Shown here: positions 8,741-17,178 of the stretch, piece by piece
Layout of the letters: every line of letters starts with the position of its first letter
Position numbering within the stretch: position 1 is the stretch's first letter
Origin: JBAQMG01 sp049302575
GTDB lineage: Bacteria; Bacillota; Desulfitobacteriia; Desulfitobacteriales; Desulfitobacteriaceae
Length of the DNA: 64,000 nt
NCBI GenBank assembly: GCA_049302575.1
Contig: JBAQMG010000023.1
Span: forward strand, 1-64,000
Reading direction: 5' to 3'
The notes under the pieces: generated by a model
Seen by the model: the letters and a program-made list of their open reading frames with translations, nothing else
Databases searched by the model: none
Told to the model about the DNA's origin: nothing
Program-made: the position numbers and the translations under genes

Positions 8741-10630
8741 ATGGATACTTTCCATTTTTTTAATAAGGATGAGATATACCTGTTTAACCAAGGGGAGCTG
8801 TATCATAGTTATTTAAAGTTTGGTGCTCATGAGCTTGAATTGGAGGGTGTACAGGGAACACATTTTGCAGTTTGGGTTCCAGAAGCCAAAAATGTTTATC
8901 TGACAGGAGATTTTAACGGTTGGTGTTCTGAGCAGAGTCCCTTGCAAGAAGTCGGTAATACCGGTGTGTGGACACTATTTATTCCTGAAATTTTACTTGG
9001 ACAGTTATATAAGTACGAAATTCATACTAAAGATGGGAAGGTACTGCTAAAATCTGATCCTTATGCATTCTACTCTGAGTTAAGGCCCGCAACCGCCTCG
9101 ATTATCTACTCTCTGGACAGCTACGCCTGGCAGGATCAAGCTTGGACATTGAAAAGACAAACAATCAATCCTAAAGAGATTCCTCTCTCTATTTATGAAG
9201 TTCATCTGGGCTCCTGGCGAAAGAAAAAAGATGGGAGCTTTTACAATTGGCAGGAATTTGCCGGAGAACTGTTGGATTATGTCTTGGATATGGGATATAC
9301 CCACCTTGAGCTAATGCCTATTACGGAGCATCCCTACGATGGTTCTTGGGGGTATCAGGTTACCGGGTATTATTCGTGTACAAGTCGATATGGAGAGCCA
9401 CAGGGTTTTATGTATTTTGTTGATCGATGTCACCAAGCCGGGATAGGGGTCATTCTTGATTGGGTACCTGGTCATTTCTGCAAGGATGACCATGGTTTGG
9501 GAAGATTAAACGGGATGTCTGTCTACGAAAAAGAAGAACATGTGCAATGGGGAACTTATGTCTTTGACCTTTCCAAAAGAGAAGTGTGGAGTTTTCTGAT
9601 TTCCAATGCGATTTTTTGGTTTGATAAATATCATCTTGACGGGCTACGCGTTGATGGAGTCAGCAGCATGCTCTATTTAGATTATGAAAAGCAAGGAGAT
9701 TTGTGGGAGCCCAATATCTTTGGAGGAAGAGAAAACCTCAATGCCGTAGCGTTTATGCAAAAACTTAATGAAATTGTCTTTCACTACTACCCTGGTGTCT
9801 TGATGATTGCCGAAGAGGCTACAGATTGGCCACTTGTTACCTATCCACCGTCTGTGAATGGATTGGGTTATAATTTAAAATGGAATATGGGTTGGATGAA
9901 TGATACCTTACGTTATATGCAGCTCGGTTTTTCCCAACGTAATAGTAACCATCATCTTCTGACGTTTTCTTTAACCTATGCTTTTTCTGAAAACTTTGTT
10001 CTGCCGCTTTCCCACGACGAGGTGGTACATGGAAAACAGTCCTTGTTAGATAAAATGCCAGGTGATTATTGGCAGAAATTCGCGGGGTTACGGAATTTAT
10101 ATGGCTATTCAATCTGTCATCCTGGTAAAAAATTAATCTTTATGGGAGGGGAGTTTGCCCAATTTATCGAGTGGCGATCTGAAGCTGAACTTGATTGGTT
10201 CCTTTTGGATTACGAGTTACATAAAAAATATCAAGAGTATGTGAGGTGTCTTAATAAACTATATCAACAAGAAAAAGCGTTATGGGAAAATGATGCTGAC
10301 TGGTCGGGGTTCGAATGGATTGACGTAAATAATCATGAGCAAAGTATCCTTATTTTTTGCCGTCGGGCTAAAAAAGCCGATGATTTTCTAATTGCGATCT
10401 TTAATTTTCAACCGTATAGCCATGAAAATTTCCGTATAGGAGTTCCTGAGGCGGGGCTATACAGAGAAATTTTGAATTCCGACCGAGAAGCCTTTGGGGG
10501 TTCTAACCAGGTGAATATTAGCTTGCTGGCTACTGAAGAGGTGGCTTGGCAAGAGCGAGAGTTTTCGCTAAGAATCAAACTTCCTCCCTTAGCAACGATC
10601 CTATTAAAACACATTTCTGAGAAAAATTAG
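8741..10630 (+). CDS. glgB: 1,4-alpha-glucan branching enzyme
   Basis: A 629-residue GH13 enzyme that makes alpha-1,6 branches in glycogen. An N-terminal CBM48/E-set domain (HFAVWVPEAKNVYLTGDFNGW) precedes the barrel. Catalytic residues are D305 in GLRVDGVSS, E358 in MIAEEAT and D426 in LPLSHDEVVHGK. Length is typical of the short GlgB form without the extra N-terminal domain. It opens the run glgB-glgP-glgC-glgD-glgA, all on the same strand with short gaps, so an operon is likely; the next gene starts 20 bases after its stop. Confidence 0.96.
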   Translation: MDTFHFFNKDEIYLFNQGELYHSYLKFGAHELELEGVQGTHFAVWVPEAKNVYLTGDFNGWCSEQSPLQEVGNTGVWTLFIPEILLGQLYKYEIHTKDGKVLLKSDPYAFYSELRPATASIIYSLDSYAWQDQAWTLKRQTINPKEIPLSIYEVHLGSWRKKKDGSFYNWQEFAGELLDYVLDMGYTHLELMPITEHPYDGSWGYQVTGYYSCTSRYGEPQGFMYFVDRCHQAGIGVILDWVPGHFCKDDHGLGRLNGMSVYEKEEHVQWGTYVFDLSKREVWSFLISNAIFWFDKYHLDGLRVDGVSSMLYLDYEKQGDLWEPNIFGGRENLNAVAFMQKLNEIVFHYYPGVLMIAEEATDWPLVTYPPSVNGLGYNLKWNMGWMNDTLRYMQLGFSQRNSNHHLLTFSLTYAFSENFVLPLSHDEVVHGKQSLLDKMPGDYWQKFAGLRNLYGYSICHPGKKLIFMGGEFAQFIEWRSEAELDWFLLDYELHKKYQEYVRCLNKLYQQEKALWENDADWSGFEWIDVNNHEQSILIFCRRAKKADDFLIAIFNFQPYSHENFRIGVPEAGLYREILNSDREAFGGSNQVNISLLATEEVAWQEREFSLRIKLPPLATILLKHISEKN

Positions 10631-10649
10631 CAACATTGGGGGGCATGGC

Positions 10650-13067
10650 ATGTTTATTGATAAAGAAAGTTTTAAACAGGCGTATCTCAAAAAGATGATG
10701 GAGACAGAAGTATCACTTGATGAAGGAACCCCGTGGGATAAATATAAAACATTAGTCATCCTACTTAAGGAAAAAATAAATTCTTACCGCGCCTTGGCCA
10801 AGGATGATAATGAGAATAAGAAACAAGTCTATTATTTTTCCATGGAATTTCTGATCGGCAAGCTTCTGCGTTATTATTTGGTTAACATGGGAATAGAGGG
10901 CCTTGTTCGCGAAGGTTTGCAGGATATCGGTCTTAAGCTTGACGAATTGTTGCAACAGGAAAGCGATCCAGGCTTAGGGAACGGCGGACTGGGAAGATTA
11001 GCGGCGTGTTTCTTGGACTCTATGGCCTTTTTAGGAATAGCGGGACATGGTAACGGAATACGCTATAAATATGGGATGTTTGAGCAAAAAATCATCCATG
11101 GCTTTCAGTATGAAGTAGCTGACAATTGGGCCAATAACGGGTATCCCTGGGAAATGCGTAAACCGGACAAAAGCATCGTGGTCAAGTTTAAAGGTAACGT
11201 CAGAGCGGAACTCGATCATGGTAAACTGAAATTTAACCACGAAAACTTTGAATCGGTGTTGGCTATTCCTTCTGATATACCCATCTTGAGCTATGATAAC
11301 CACTTGAATATCAATAACCTGAGACTCTGGAGTGCGGAACCAGTGTCAACAGAATTGGATTTAGTCTGTTTCAACCGTGGAGAGTTCGAACAGGCCAGTT
11401 GCAGCAGACCGGAAATCGAGGCTATATCCTATGTTCTTTATCCTGATGACAGTAGCCGTACAGGTCGGGAATTAAGACTCAAACAAGAATATTTCTTTGT
11501 GGCAGCTGGGTTAGGCTCAATCGTCCGAAATCACAAGAAACGCAACGATTCTTTGGTCGAATTTTCGCGCAAGGTGGCCATTCACATCAACGACACTCAT
11601 CCGGTGCTCTGTATCCCAGAACTTATGCGTATTTTGATTGATGACGAAGATATGGGATGGGATCAGGCGTGGAATATTACCGTGAATACCACGTCATACA
11701 CCAATCACACCATTCTTCCCGAGGCTCTTGAAAAATGGCCGGTTGACATATTTAGGAACCTTTTGCCGAGAATCTATCTAATTATCGAAGAAATTGATCG
11801 CCGATTTTTGGAGAAATTAACAAAAAGATTTCCAGATGAACTGGAACTCCAGAAAAATACTCGGATCATTAAAGACGGACAGATTTCGATGGCTAATTTA
11901 GCGATTATTGGCAGTTCTTCTGTGAATGGCGTAGCCGCCTTACACACCAAAATTCTCAAAGAGGAGGTATTTAAAGACTATTACCGGATTTTTAGCTATA
12001 AATTTAATAACAAGACCAATGGAGTTAGCCACAGACGATTCCTTCTGTCTGCCAATCCCGAACTGTCTCGTCTGATCACGGAGGGTATTGGTCCAGACTG
12101 GAAGAAAGAAGCTCATGAACTTAAGCAATTGCATGCTTTTCAGAACGATAAAAGTTTCCTTGAGCAATTGGCTAAGGTAAAGTACAGCAATAAAAATCGG
12201 TTGGTCAAATATGTCAAGGAAAAACAGGGGCTTGACCTTGATCCGTCATCCCTATTTGACATTCATGTCAAGCGAATTCACGCCTATAAACGACAATTGC
12301 TCAACGTTTTCAAAATTATGCATTTGTACAACAAGCTGCTCAATGATCCCGATTCTCAGCTTGGTTCTCAGACTTTTATCTTTGCTGGTAAAGCTGCACC
12401 GGGATATCGTTATGCCAAAACTATCATTAAGCTTATTAATACTCTGGCCGATAAAATTAATCACGATCCCAAGGTAAGTAAAGTACTGAAAGTCGTATTT
12501 TTAGAGAATTTTAATGTATCTTTGGGAGAATTAATTTATCCGGCGGCTGATCTTAGCGAACAGATTTCTACAGCAAGTAAAGAGGCTTCCGGTACAGGGA
12601 ATATGAAATTCATGCTCAACGGCGCTCTGACGATTGGAACGTTGGATGGAGCCAATGTGGAAATCAAAGAAACCGTGGGAGAAGATAATATTTTCATGTT
12701 TGGACTTACGGCTGAGGAAGTTTTAGGGTACATCCACAACGGTGATTATAAATCTTGGGATGAATACTACGCCAACCAGGAACTTAGAGTATATGTGGAT
12801 CAATTGATTAACGGATTTTTTAACGATGTCGGAGAAGAATTTAGACAGATTTACGATTCGCTCTTAATCTACAACGATGAGTTCTTTGTCTTAAAAGACT
12901 TCAGTTCTTATATTGAAACCTACGATAAGCTTCAGCTACTTTATTCTGACCAGGAAAGTTGGAACCGAAAATCCTTAATTAATATAGCTGAGTCAGGGAA
13001 ATTTTCCAGCGACCGAACGATTAGAGAGTATGCAGATCGGATCTGGAAGATCAAAAGACCTTACTAG
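10650..13067 (+). CDS. glgP: Glycogen/starch/alpha-glucan phosphorylase
   Basis: An 805-residue GT35 enzyme that releases glucose-1-phosphate from glycogen chain ends. The PLP-binding lysine is K653 in EASGTGNMKFMLNGALT, followed by IGTLDGANVE. N-terminal YFSMEFLIGKLL and GLGNGGLGRLAACFLDS are diagnostic. Length is normal. The degradative enzyme sits inside the synthesis operon, which suggests coordinated turnover of glycogen, as in spore-forming Clostridia. Downstream is a 240-base heptamer-repeat region before glgC. Confidence 0.97.
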   Translation: MFIDKESFKQAYLKKMMETEVSLDEGTPWDKYKTLVILLKEKINSYRALAKDDNENKKQVYYFSMEFLIGKLLRYYLVNMGIEGLVREGLQDIGLKLDELLQQESDPGLGNGGLGRLAACFLDSMAFLGIAGHGNGIRYKYGMFEQKIIHGFQYEVADNWANNGYPWEMRKPDKSIVVKFKGNVRAELDHGKLKFNHENFESVLAIPSDIPILSYDNHLNINNLRLWSAEPVSTELDLVCFNRGEFEQASCSRPEIEAISYVLYPDDSSRTGRELRLKQEYFFVAAGLGSIVRNHKKRNDSLVEFSRKVAIHINDTHPVLCIPELMRILIDDEDMGWDQAWNITVNTTSYTNHTILPEALEKWPVDIFRNLLPRIYLIIEEIDRRFLEKLTKRFPDELELQKNTRIIKDGQISMANLAIIGSSSVNGVAALHTKILKEEVFKDYYRIFSYKFNNKTNGVSHRRFLLSANPELSRLITEGIGPDWKKEAHELKQLHAFQNDKSFLEQLAKVKYSNKNRLVKYVKEKQGLDLDPSSLFDIHVKRIHAYKRQLLNVFKIMHLYNKLLNDPDSQLGSQTFIFAGKAAPGYRYAKTIIKLINTLADKINHDPKVSKVLKVVFLENFNVSLGELIYPAADLSEQISTASKEASGTGNMKFMLNGALTIGTLDGANVEIKETVGEDNIFMFGLTAEEVLGYIHNGDYKSWDEYYANQELRVYVDQLINGFFNDVGEEFRQIYDSLLIYNDEFFVLKDFSSYIETYDKLQLLYSDQESWNRKSLINIAESGKFSSDRTIREYADRIWKIKRPY

Positions 13068-13290
13068 AGGCTCGAAGTGCGAGGCTCGATGTTCGAAAAT
13101 TCATGTCCGAAGTTGGGAGTTGGACGTCGTGTCTCGTGCCTCGAAACAGTGCCTCGTACCTCAAGTACATACTAAACGTGCGAAGTTCGAAGTGTTTGGG
13201 TCGTAGTTTATAATCAGAAGAAGAAATCAAAAGTCCGATGTTCGATGTCGTGCATCGAGCTTCGTGCATCGAGTCTCGAGGAAAGTCGAG
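13068..13290 (+). repeat. Degenerate 7-bp-period array (TCGAA family), copy 1
   Basis: The whole glgP-glgC gap divides into degenerate 7-mers built on TCGAA/TCGAG/TCGTG, for example GCTCGAA, GTGCGAG, GCTCGAT, GTTCGAA and, at the right, TTCGATG, TCGTGCA, TCGAGCT, TCGTGCA, TCGAGTC. It has no gene and no clear promoter. An open frame running out of glgC into this array (from 13245) is not the true start of glgC. Four related arrays lie at 17.1, 17.5, 55.2 and 59.9 kb. Confidence 0.85.
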
Positions 13291-13310
13291 GAAAGAGGGT
13301 AGAGCAGAGT

Positions 13311-14504
13311 ATGAGTAAGCAGGAGTGTATTGCCATGCTTTTAGCGGGTGGACAAGGGAGCAGATTAGGTCCGTTGACCCGCAATATTGCCAAACCGGCA
13401 GTATCTTTCAGTGGCAAGTATCGGATTATTGATTTTAGTTTAAGTAATTGCGCTAATTCCAACATAAATACCGTGGGTATCCTTACTCAATATAAGCCTT
13501 TTCTGCTTAATTCATATATCGTACATGGTTCGGCTTGGGATTTAGATGCTCCCGGCGGTGGAGTCCATATTCTTCCACCCTATCTGGGGGAAGATCAAGG
13601 TAGCTGGTATCGAGGGACTGCTGACGCAGTATATCAAAATATGGTTTTCATTGATTATTATAACCCAGACTATGTTCTTATTATTTCAGGGGATCACATT
13701 TATAAGATGGATTATACTAAAATGCTAAAATTCCATAAAGATATGGAGGCAGAGATTACTGTTTCAACTCTAACAGTTCCTTGGGAAGAAGCTTCGAGAT
13801 TCGGGATTGTGACCACAGATAAAAACGCTAGAATTCTCGAGTTTTCAGAAAAACCAACAGTGCCGGAGACAAATCTTGCTTCGATGGGAGTCTATATTTT
13901 TAACTGGAAGGTACTCAAACAAGCGTTAATGGAAGATCGGGAAGATTTTAAATCAGAGAATGACTTTGGCAAAAATATCATACCCAAGCAACTTAATCAA
14001 GCTAAAAGGGTATTTGCCTATAATTTTCAAGGGTATTGGAGGGATGTCGGTACTATTGAAAGTTATTACCACGCTAATATGGAGTGTTTAAACGGGGAAT
14101 ACTCGATGAATATTTTCGATCTTGAGTATCAAATATTTTCCAATGAAGATATTTTACCCCCACAGTATGTGGGTTCAGCAGCCAGAATTGAAAACAGTAT
14201 TGTTTGTAATGGGTGTACTGTTCTTGGCGAGGTAAGCAACTCTATTCTGGCTCAAGGTGTTTATGTGGGGGAAGGGGTTTGCATCAAGGATTCGATCCTC
14301 TTGCCCCATGCCAAAGTTTATGATCAAACGCAGATTTTAAAAACTATTATTGGAGAAAATGTGGAGATCATGGGTCATTGTGTTTTAGGAGCTAATCTCA
14401 GGGATAATTCGGAACAAGAAGGGATTACGGTTATCGAAGACCATCACATCATTCCTCGGGGTTCGGTCATCGAAGCAGGTAAAAATATTTACAGGGTTCG
14501 TTAG
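13311..14504 (+). CDS. glgC: Glucose-1-phosphate adenylyltransferase
   Basis: A 397-residue enzyme that makes ADP-glucose, the committed step of glycogen synthesis. The nucleotide loop LLAGGQGSRLGPLT, the PAVSFSGKYRIIDF segment, and the substrate motifs SGDHIYKMDY and FSEKP are intact; the C-terminal part is a left-handed beta-helix (repeating V-NSIL-, VYVGEGV-). The ATG at 13311 follows GAAAGAGGG. A longer reading frame from 13245 would begin inside the repeat array and is rejected. The partner glgD follows 26 bases later. Confidence 0.96.
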   Translation: MSKQECIAMLLAGGQGSRLGPLTRNIAKPAVSFSGKYRIIDFSLSNCANSNINTVGILTQYKPFLLNSYIVHGSAWDLDAPGGGVHILPPYLGEDQGSWYRGTADAVYQNMVFIDYYNPDYVLIISGDHIYKMDYTKMLKFHKDMEAEITVSTLTVPWEEASRFGIVTTDKNARILEFSEKPTVPETNLASMGVYIFNWKVLKQALMEDREDFKSENDFGKNIIPKQLNQAKRVFAYNFQGYWRDVGTIESYYHANMECLNGEYSMNIFDLEYQIFSNEDILPPQYVGSAARIENSIVCNGCTVLGEVSNSILAQGVYVGEGVCIKDSILLPHAKVYDQTQILKTIIGENVEIMGHCVLGANLRDNSEQEGITVIEDHHIIPRGSVIEAGKNIYRVR

Positions 14505-14530
14505 GTTAAAGCAAGATAGGGGGAGACAAA

Positions 14531-15640
14531 GTGTACAATGCTATTGCTATTCTCTTTGGAAACAGCGGATCCGATGCTTTACAAGGCTTGGCTTTGGAAG
14601 GTTCTATCGCTGGTGTTCCGTTCGGGGGGAGATACCGACTGCTTGATTTTGCTCTGTCCAGTATGGTTAATTCCGGAATACGGACCATTGGTTTAGTTAC
14701 TCCACGACACTACAGATCGATGCTCGATCACTTAGGGGGCGGTAGGGACTGGTTTTTGGATCGGAAAGCCGGAGGATTGTTTATTTTACCAGGGGCAATT
14801 CATGGTTTGACACGGCAAAATATTAATTTCCGCATTAAGGATATTGAGATGAATATTGAGTATTTGCAAAAAGAATTTGTGGAAAACGTGGTGATTAGCA
14901 GATGTAATCAAGTCTTCAATTTTAATTATATAGAGGCTCTGGAGTTTCATAAGAATAATGAAGCGGATGTTACTTTAATCTACAAAATACCAGATAAAGC
15001 CACAGACAGGCACGGAAAGATCCGTCTTTTCCTCAACGAGGATCAAGAAGTTTATGATATTAAGGAACAAGAATCGGAAGAACTTAAGGAACCGTATTTT
15101 ATTAACCATTTAATTATCCGTCGCAAAGTTCTGCTTGATATTGTTCATGGCTACAAATCCCTGGAAACCGTCGATTTAATCCAGGCCATTGCTGAAAACG
15201 TTAAAACTCTTAAAGTGTACGGCTTTGCTTTTAATGGCTATATTCAAACGATTCATTCAGTCAAGGATTATTTTGAAAGGAATATGGACCTCCTAGATCC
15301 TGAAATCCGGGAGAAATTATTTTGGGGTTTTGACCGAATACATACTAAAGTTGCGGATAATCCCCCAACAAAACACGGTCGCCAGGCACGGGTTAGTAAT
15401 TCTTTGATTTCCAGCGGCTGCTTGATCGAGGGAGAGGTGGAGAATTCCGTGCTTTCCCGAGGGGTAGTTATTGAGCCGGGAGCCAAGATCAGAAATAGCG
15501 TCATTATGCAGAAATGTATCATTCGGGCGGATACAGTCTTGGATTACGTTGTTCTCGACAAGTTTGTAGAGGTCAACCAAGGGAATGTCTTGAAGGGAAA
15601 CCGAGATACCCCGCTTGTCATGAAAAAAACAGCAGTTTAA
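14531..15640 (+). CDS. glgD: GlgD, non-catalytic subunit of glucose-1-phosphate adenylyltransferase
   Basis: A 369-residue paralogue of GlgC. It keeps the fold (GGRYRLLDFALSSMVNSGIRTIG and the C-terminal beta-helix with SLISSGCLIEGEVENSVLSRG) but the glycine-rich nucleotide loop is degenerate: LFGNSGSDALQG replaces the GGQGSRL pattern of GlgC. This is the usual hallmark of Firmicute GlgD, which forms a heteromer with GlgC and modifies its activity. The GTG at 14531 follows AGGGGGAGA. Confidence 0.95.
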   Translation: MYNAIAILFGNSGSDALQGLALEGSIAGVPFGGRYRLLDFALSSMVNSGIRTIGLVTPRHYRSMLDHLGGGRDWFLDRKAGGLFILPGAIHGLTRQNINFRIKDIEMNIEYLQKEFVENVVISRCNQVFNFNYIEALEFHKNNEADVTLIYKIPDKATDRHGKIRLFLNEDQEVYDIKEQESEELKEPYFINHLIIRRKVLLDIVHGYKSLETVDLIQAIAENVKTLKVYGFAFNGYIQTIHSVKDYFERNMDLLDPEIREKLFWGFDRIHTKVADNPPTKHGRQARVSNSLISSGCLIEGEVENSVLSRGVVIEPGAKIRNSVIMQKCIIRADTVLDYVVLDKFVEVNQGNVLKGNRDTPLVMKKTAV

Positions 15641-15659
15641 GCTGGAAAAGAGGGAGAGT

Positions 15660-17090
15660 ATGAGAGTTGTTTTTGCCATCGCGGAAGCAGATCCTTTTCT
15701 CAAAACAGGCGGTCTGGGGGATGTAGGTGGTTCTCTACCAGCCGCTCTGCGAAAACAGGGTGCAGATGTTAGGGTTTTCATGCCGAAATACAGTTTGATT
15801 CCTGAGCATTTTCAAAGAGAAATTAAACCTCTGACTCACTTTTCTGTCCCGTTAGGTTGGCGTAAACAATATTGCGGTCTAGAGGAAATGACCTATCGAG
15901 GAGTACATTATTATTTCATCGATAATGAGTATTATTTTAAACGTTCAAGTGTCTATGAAAATTATGATAAAGCAGAACAATATGCTTTCTTTTCTCGGGC
16001 AGTATTGGAGAGCCTCACGCATTTGCCGGGGTTTCAACCGGATATAATTCATTGTCATGATTGGCAAACGGCCTTGCTCCCTCTGATGCTAAAAAAGTTT
16101 TATAGTAACGAGCCTCTTCATTTTCCAGTAAAGACAGTTTTTACGATCCATAACCTAAAGTACCAAGGGATTTTTGCTAAAGAGGTTCTTGGCGATATTA
16201 TCGGCTTGGGAGAAGACTTTTTTACTGAGGATACCTTAGAGTTTTTTGGGGCGGTTAATTTTATGAAAGCGGCTCTGCTCTATGCGGACAGGATTACGAC
16301 GGTAAGTCCGACCTATGCTCAGGAGATCCAAAACCCTGTCTATGGAGAGAAACTTGAAGGAATTTTGCTAAAGCGGAGGGAGTTTCTGCTGGGTATTTTA
16401 AATGGGATTGATTACGAAATTTACAACCCAAATCAGGACACTTTTCTGCTTACCCCATTTAACACTTCTCCCCAGACCAAAGCAGAAAATAAGGACCACC
16501 TGCAAAGAAACTTAGGACTTCCTGCCCGCAGCAATACACCCTTACTAGGGATGGTCTCACGCCTGGTTGAACAAAAAGGTCTGGATCTTCTGGCTCATGT
16601 TCTGGAAGAAATGCTTACTCTAGATGTTCAGTTGGTAATCCTTGGCTCAGGTGAACAACGCTATGAAGAGATGTTGCGGTATTTTGCTGGAAAATATCCT
16701 GAAAAAATGGCTGTGAGCATGGAGTATAGCGATGAACTGGCGCACAAAATCTATGCAGGGGCTGATCTTCTTCTGATGCCCTCCCAGTATGAACCCTGCG
16801 GCATTTCACAAATGATTGCTATGCGTTATGGAACCATACCTATTGTCCGTGAAACAGGGGGGTTAAAGGACACAGTGCTATCCTATAATGAAGCTAGCGG
16901 TAAGGGTAATGGCTTTAGCTTCGTCAATTATAATGCTCATGAATTCTTGTTTACGGTGCAACGAGTAGTGAAACTTTTTGTTCAAAACAAGGCTGTGTGG
17001 AGTAAAATCCAAGCAAACGCCTTCCAAAGCGACTTCAGTTGGGATCGGTCAGCTCAGGCCTATATCCAGCTTTACGAGTCACTGTTGTAA
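15660..17090 (+). CDS. glgA: Glycogen synthase (ADP-glucose type)
   Basis: A 476-residue GT5 enzyme that adds glucose from ADP-glucose to glycogen. The N-terminal KTGGLGDVGGSLPAAL holds the ADP-glucose-binding lysine (K15 in KTGGL), HDWQTALLPL follows, and the C-terminal lobe has SRLVEQKGLDLL and PSQYEPCGISQMIAMRYG. Length is normal. It lies 19 bases after glgD. Confidence 0.97.
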   Translation: MRVVFAIAEADPFLKTGGLGDVGGSLPAALRKQGADVRVFMPKYSLIPEHFQREIKPLTHFSVPLGWRKQYCGLEEMTYRGVHYYFIDNEYYFKRSSVYENYDKAEQYAFFSRAVLESLTHLPGFQPDIIHCHDWQTALLPLMLKKFYSNEPLHFPVKTVFTIHNLKYQGIFAKEVLGDIIGLGEDFFTEDTLEFFGAVNFMKAALLYADRITTVSPTYAQEIQNPVYGEKLEGILLKRREFLLGILNGIDYEIYNPNQDTFLLTPFNTSPQTKAENKDHLQRNLGLPARSNTPLLGMVSRLVEQKGLDLLAHVLEEMLTLDVQLVILGSGEQRYEEMLRYFAGKYPEKMAVSMEYSDELAHKIYAGADLLLMPSQYEPCGISQMIAMRYGTIPIVRETGGLKDTVLSYNEASGKGNGFSFVNYNAHEFLFTVQRVVKLFVQNKAVWSKIQANAFQSDFSWDRSAQAYIQLYESLL

Positions 17091-17129
17091 CGGAAACCTC
17101 CATCAAATGTAGCTTTTTTAAAACCTGAT

Positions 17130-17164
17130 CTCGAACCACGAACATCGAACTTCGCACTTCGAAT
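17130..17164 (+). repeat. 7-bp-period array (TCGAA family), copy 2
   Basis: Five successive 7-mers CTCGAAC, CACGAAC, ATCGAAC, TTCGCAC, TTCGAAT lie between glgA and the next gene, ending just before its ribosome-binding site. Confidence 0.85.
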
Positions 17165-17178
17165 TTGGGAGAGTAAGA

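Noticed and set aside
13245..13310. N-terminal extension of glgC into the repeat array
   Set aside because: The extra 22 residues are a translation of the heptamer array, no ribosome-binding site precedes them, and GlgC similarity begins at the ATG at 13311.
13271..13318. Seven G/TAG triplets around the glgC start, a possible TRAP site given mtrB nearby
   Set aside because: Spacings run from 2 to 7 bases instead of the regular 2-3 needed, and GAG is a by-product of the TCGAG repeat units.
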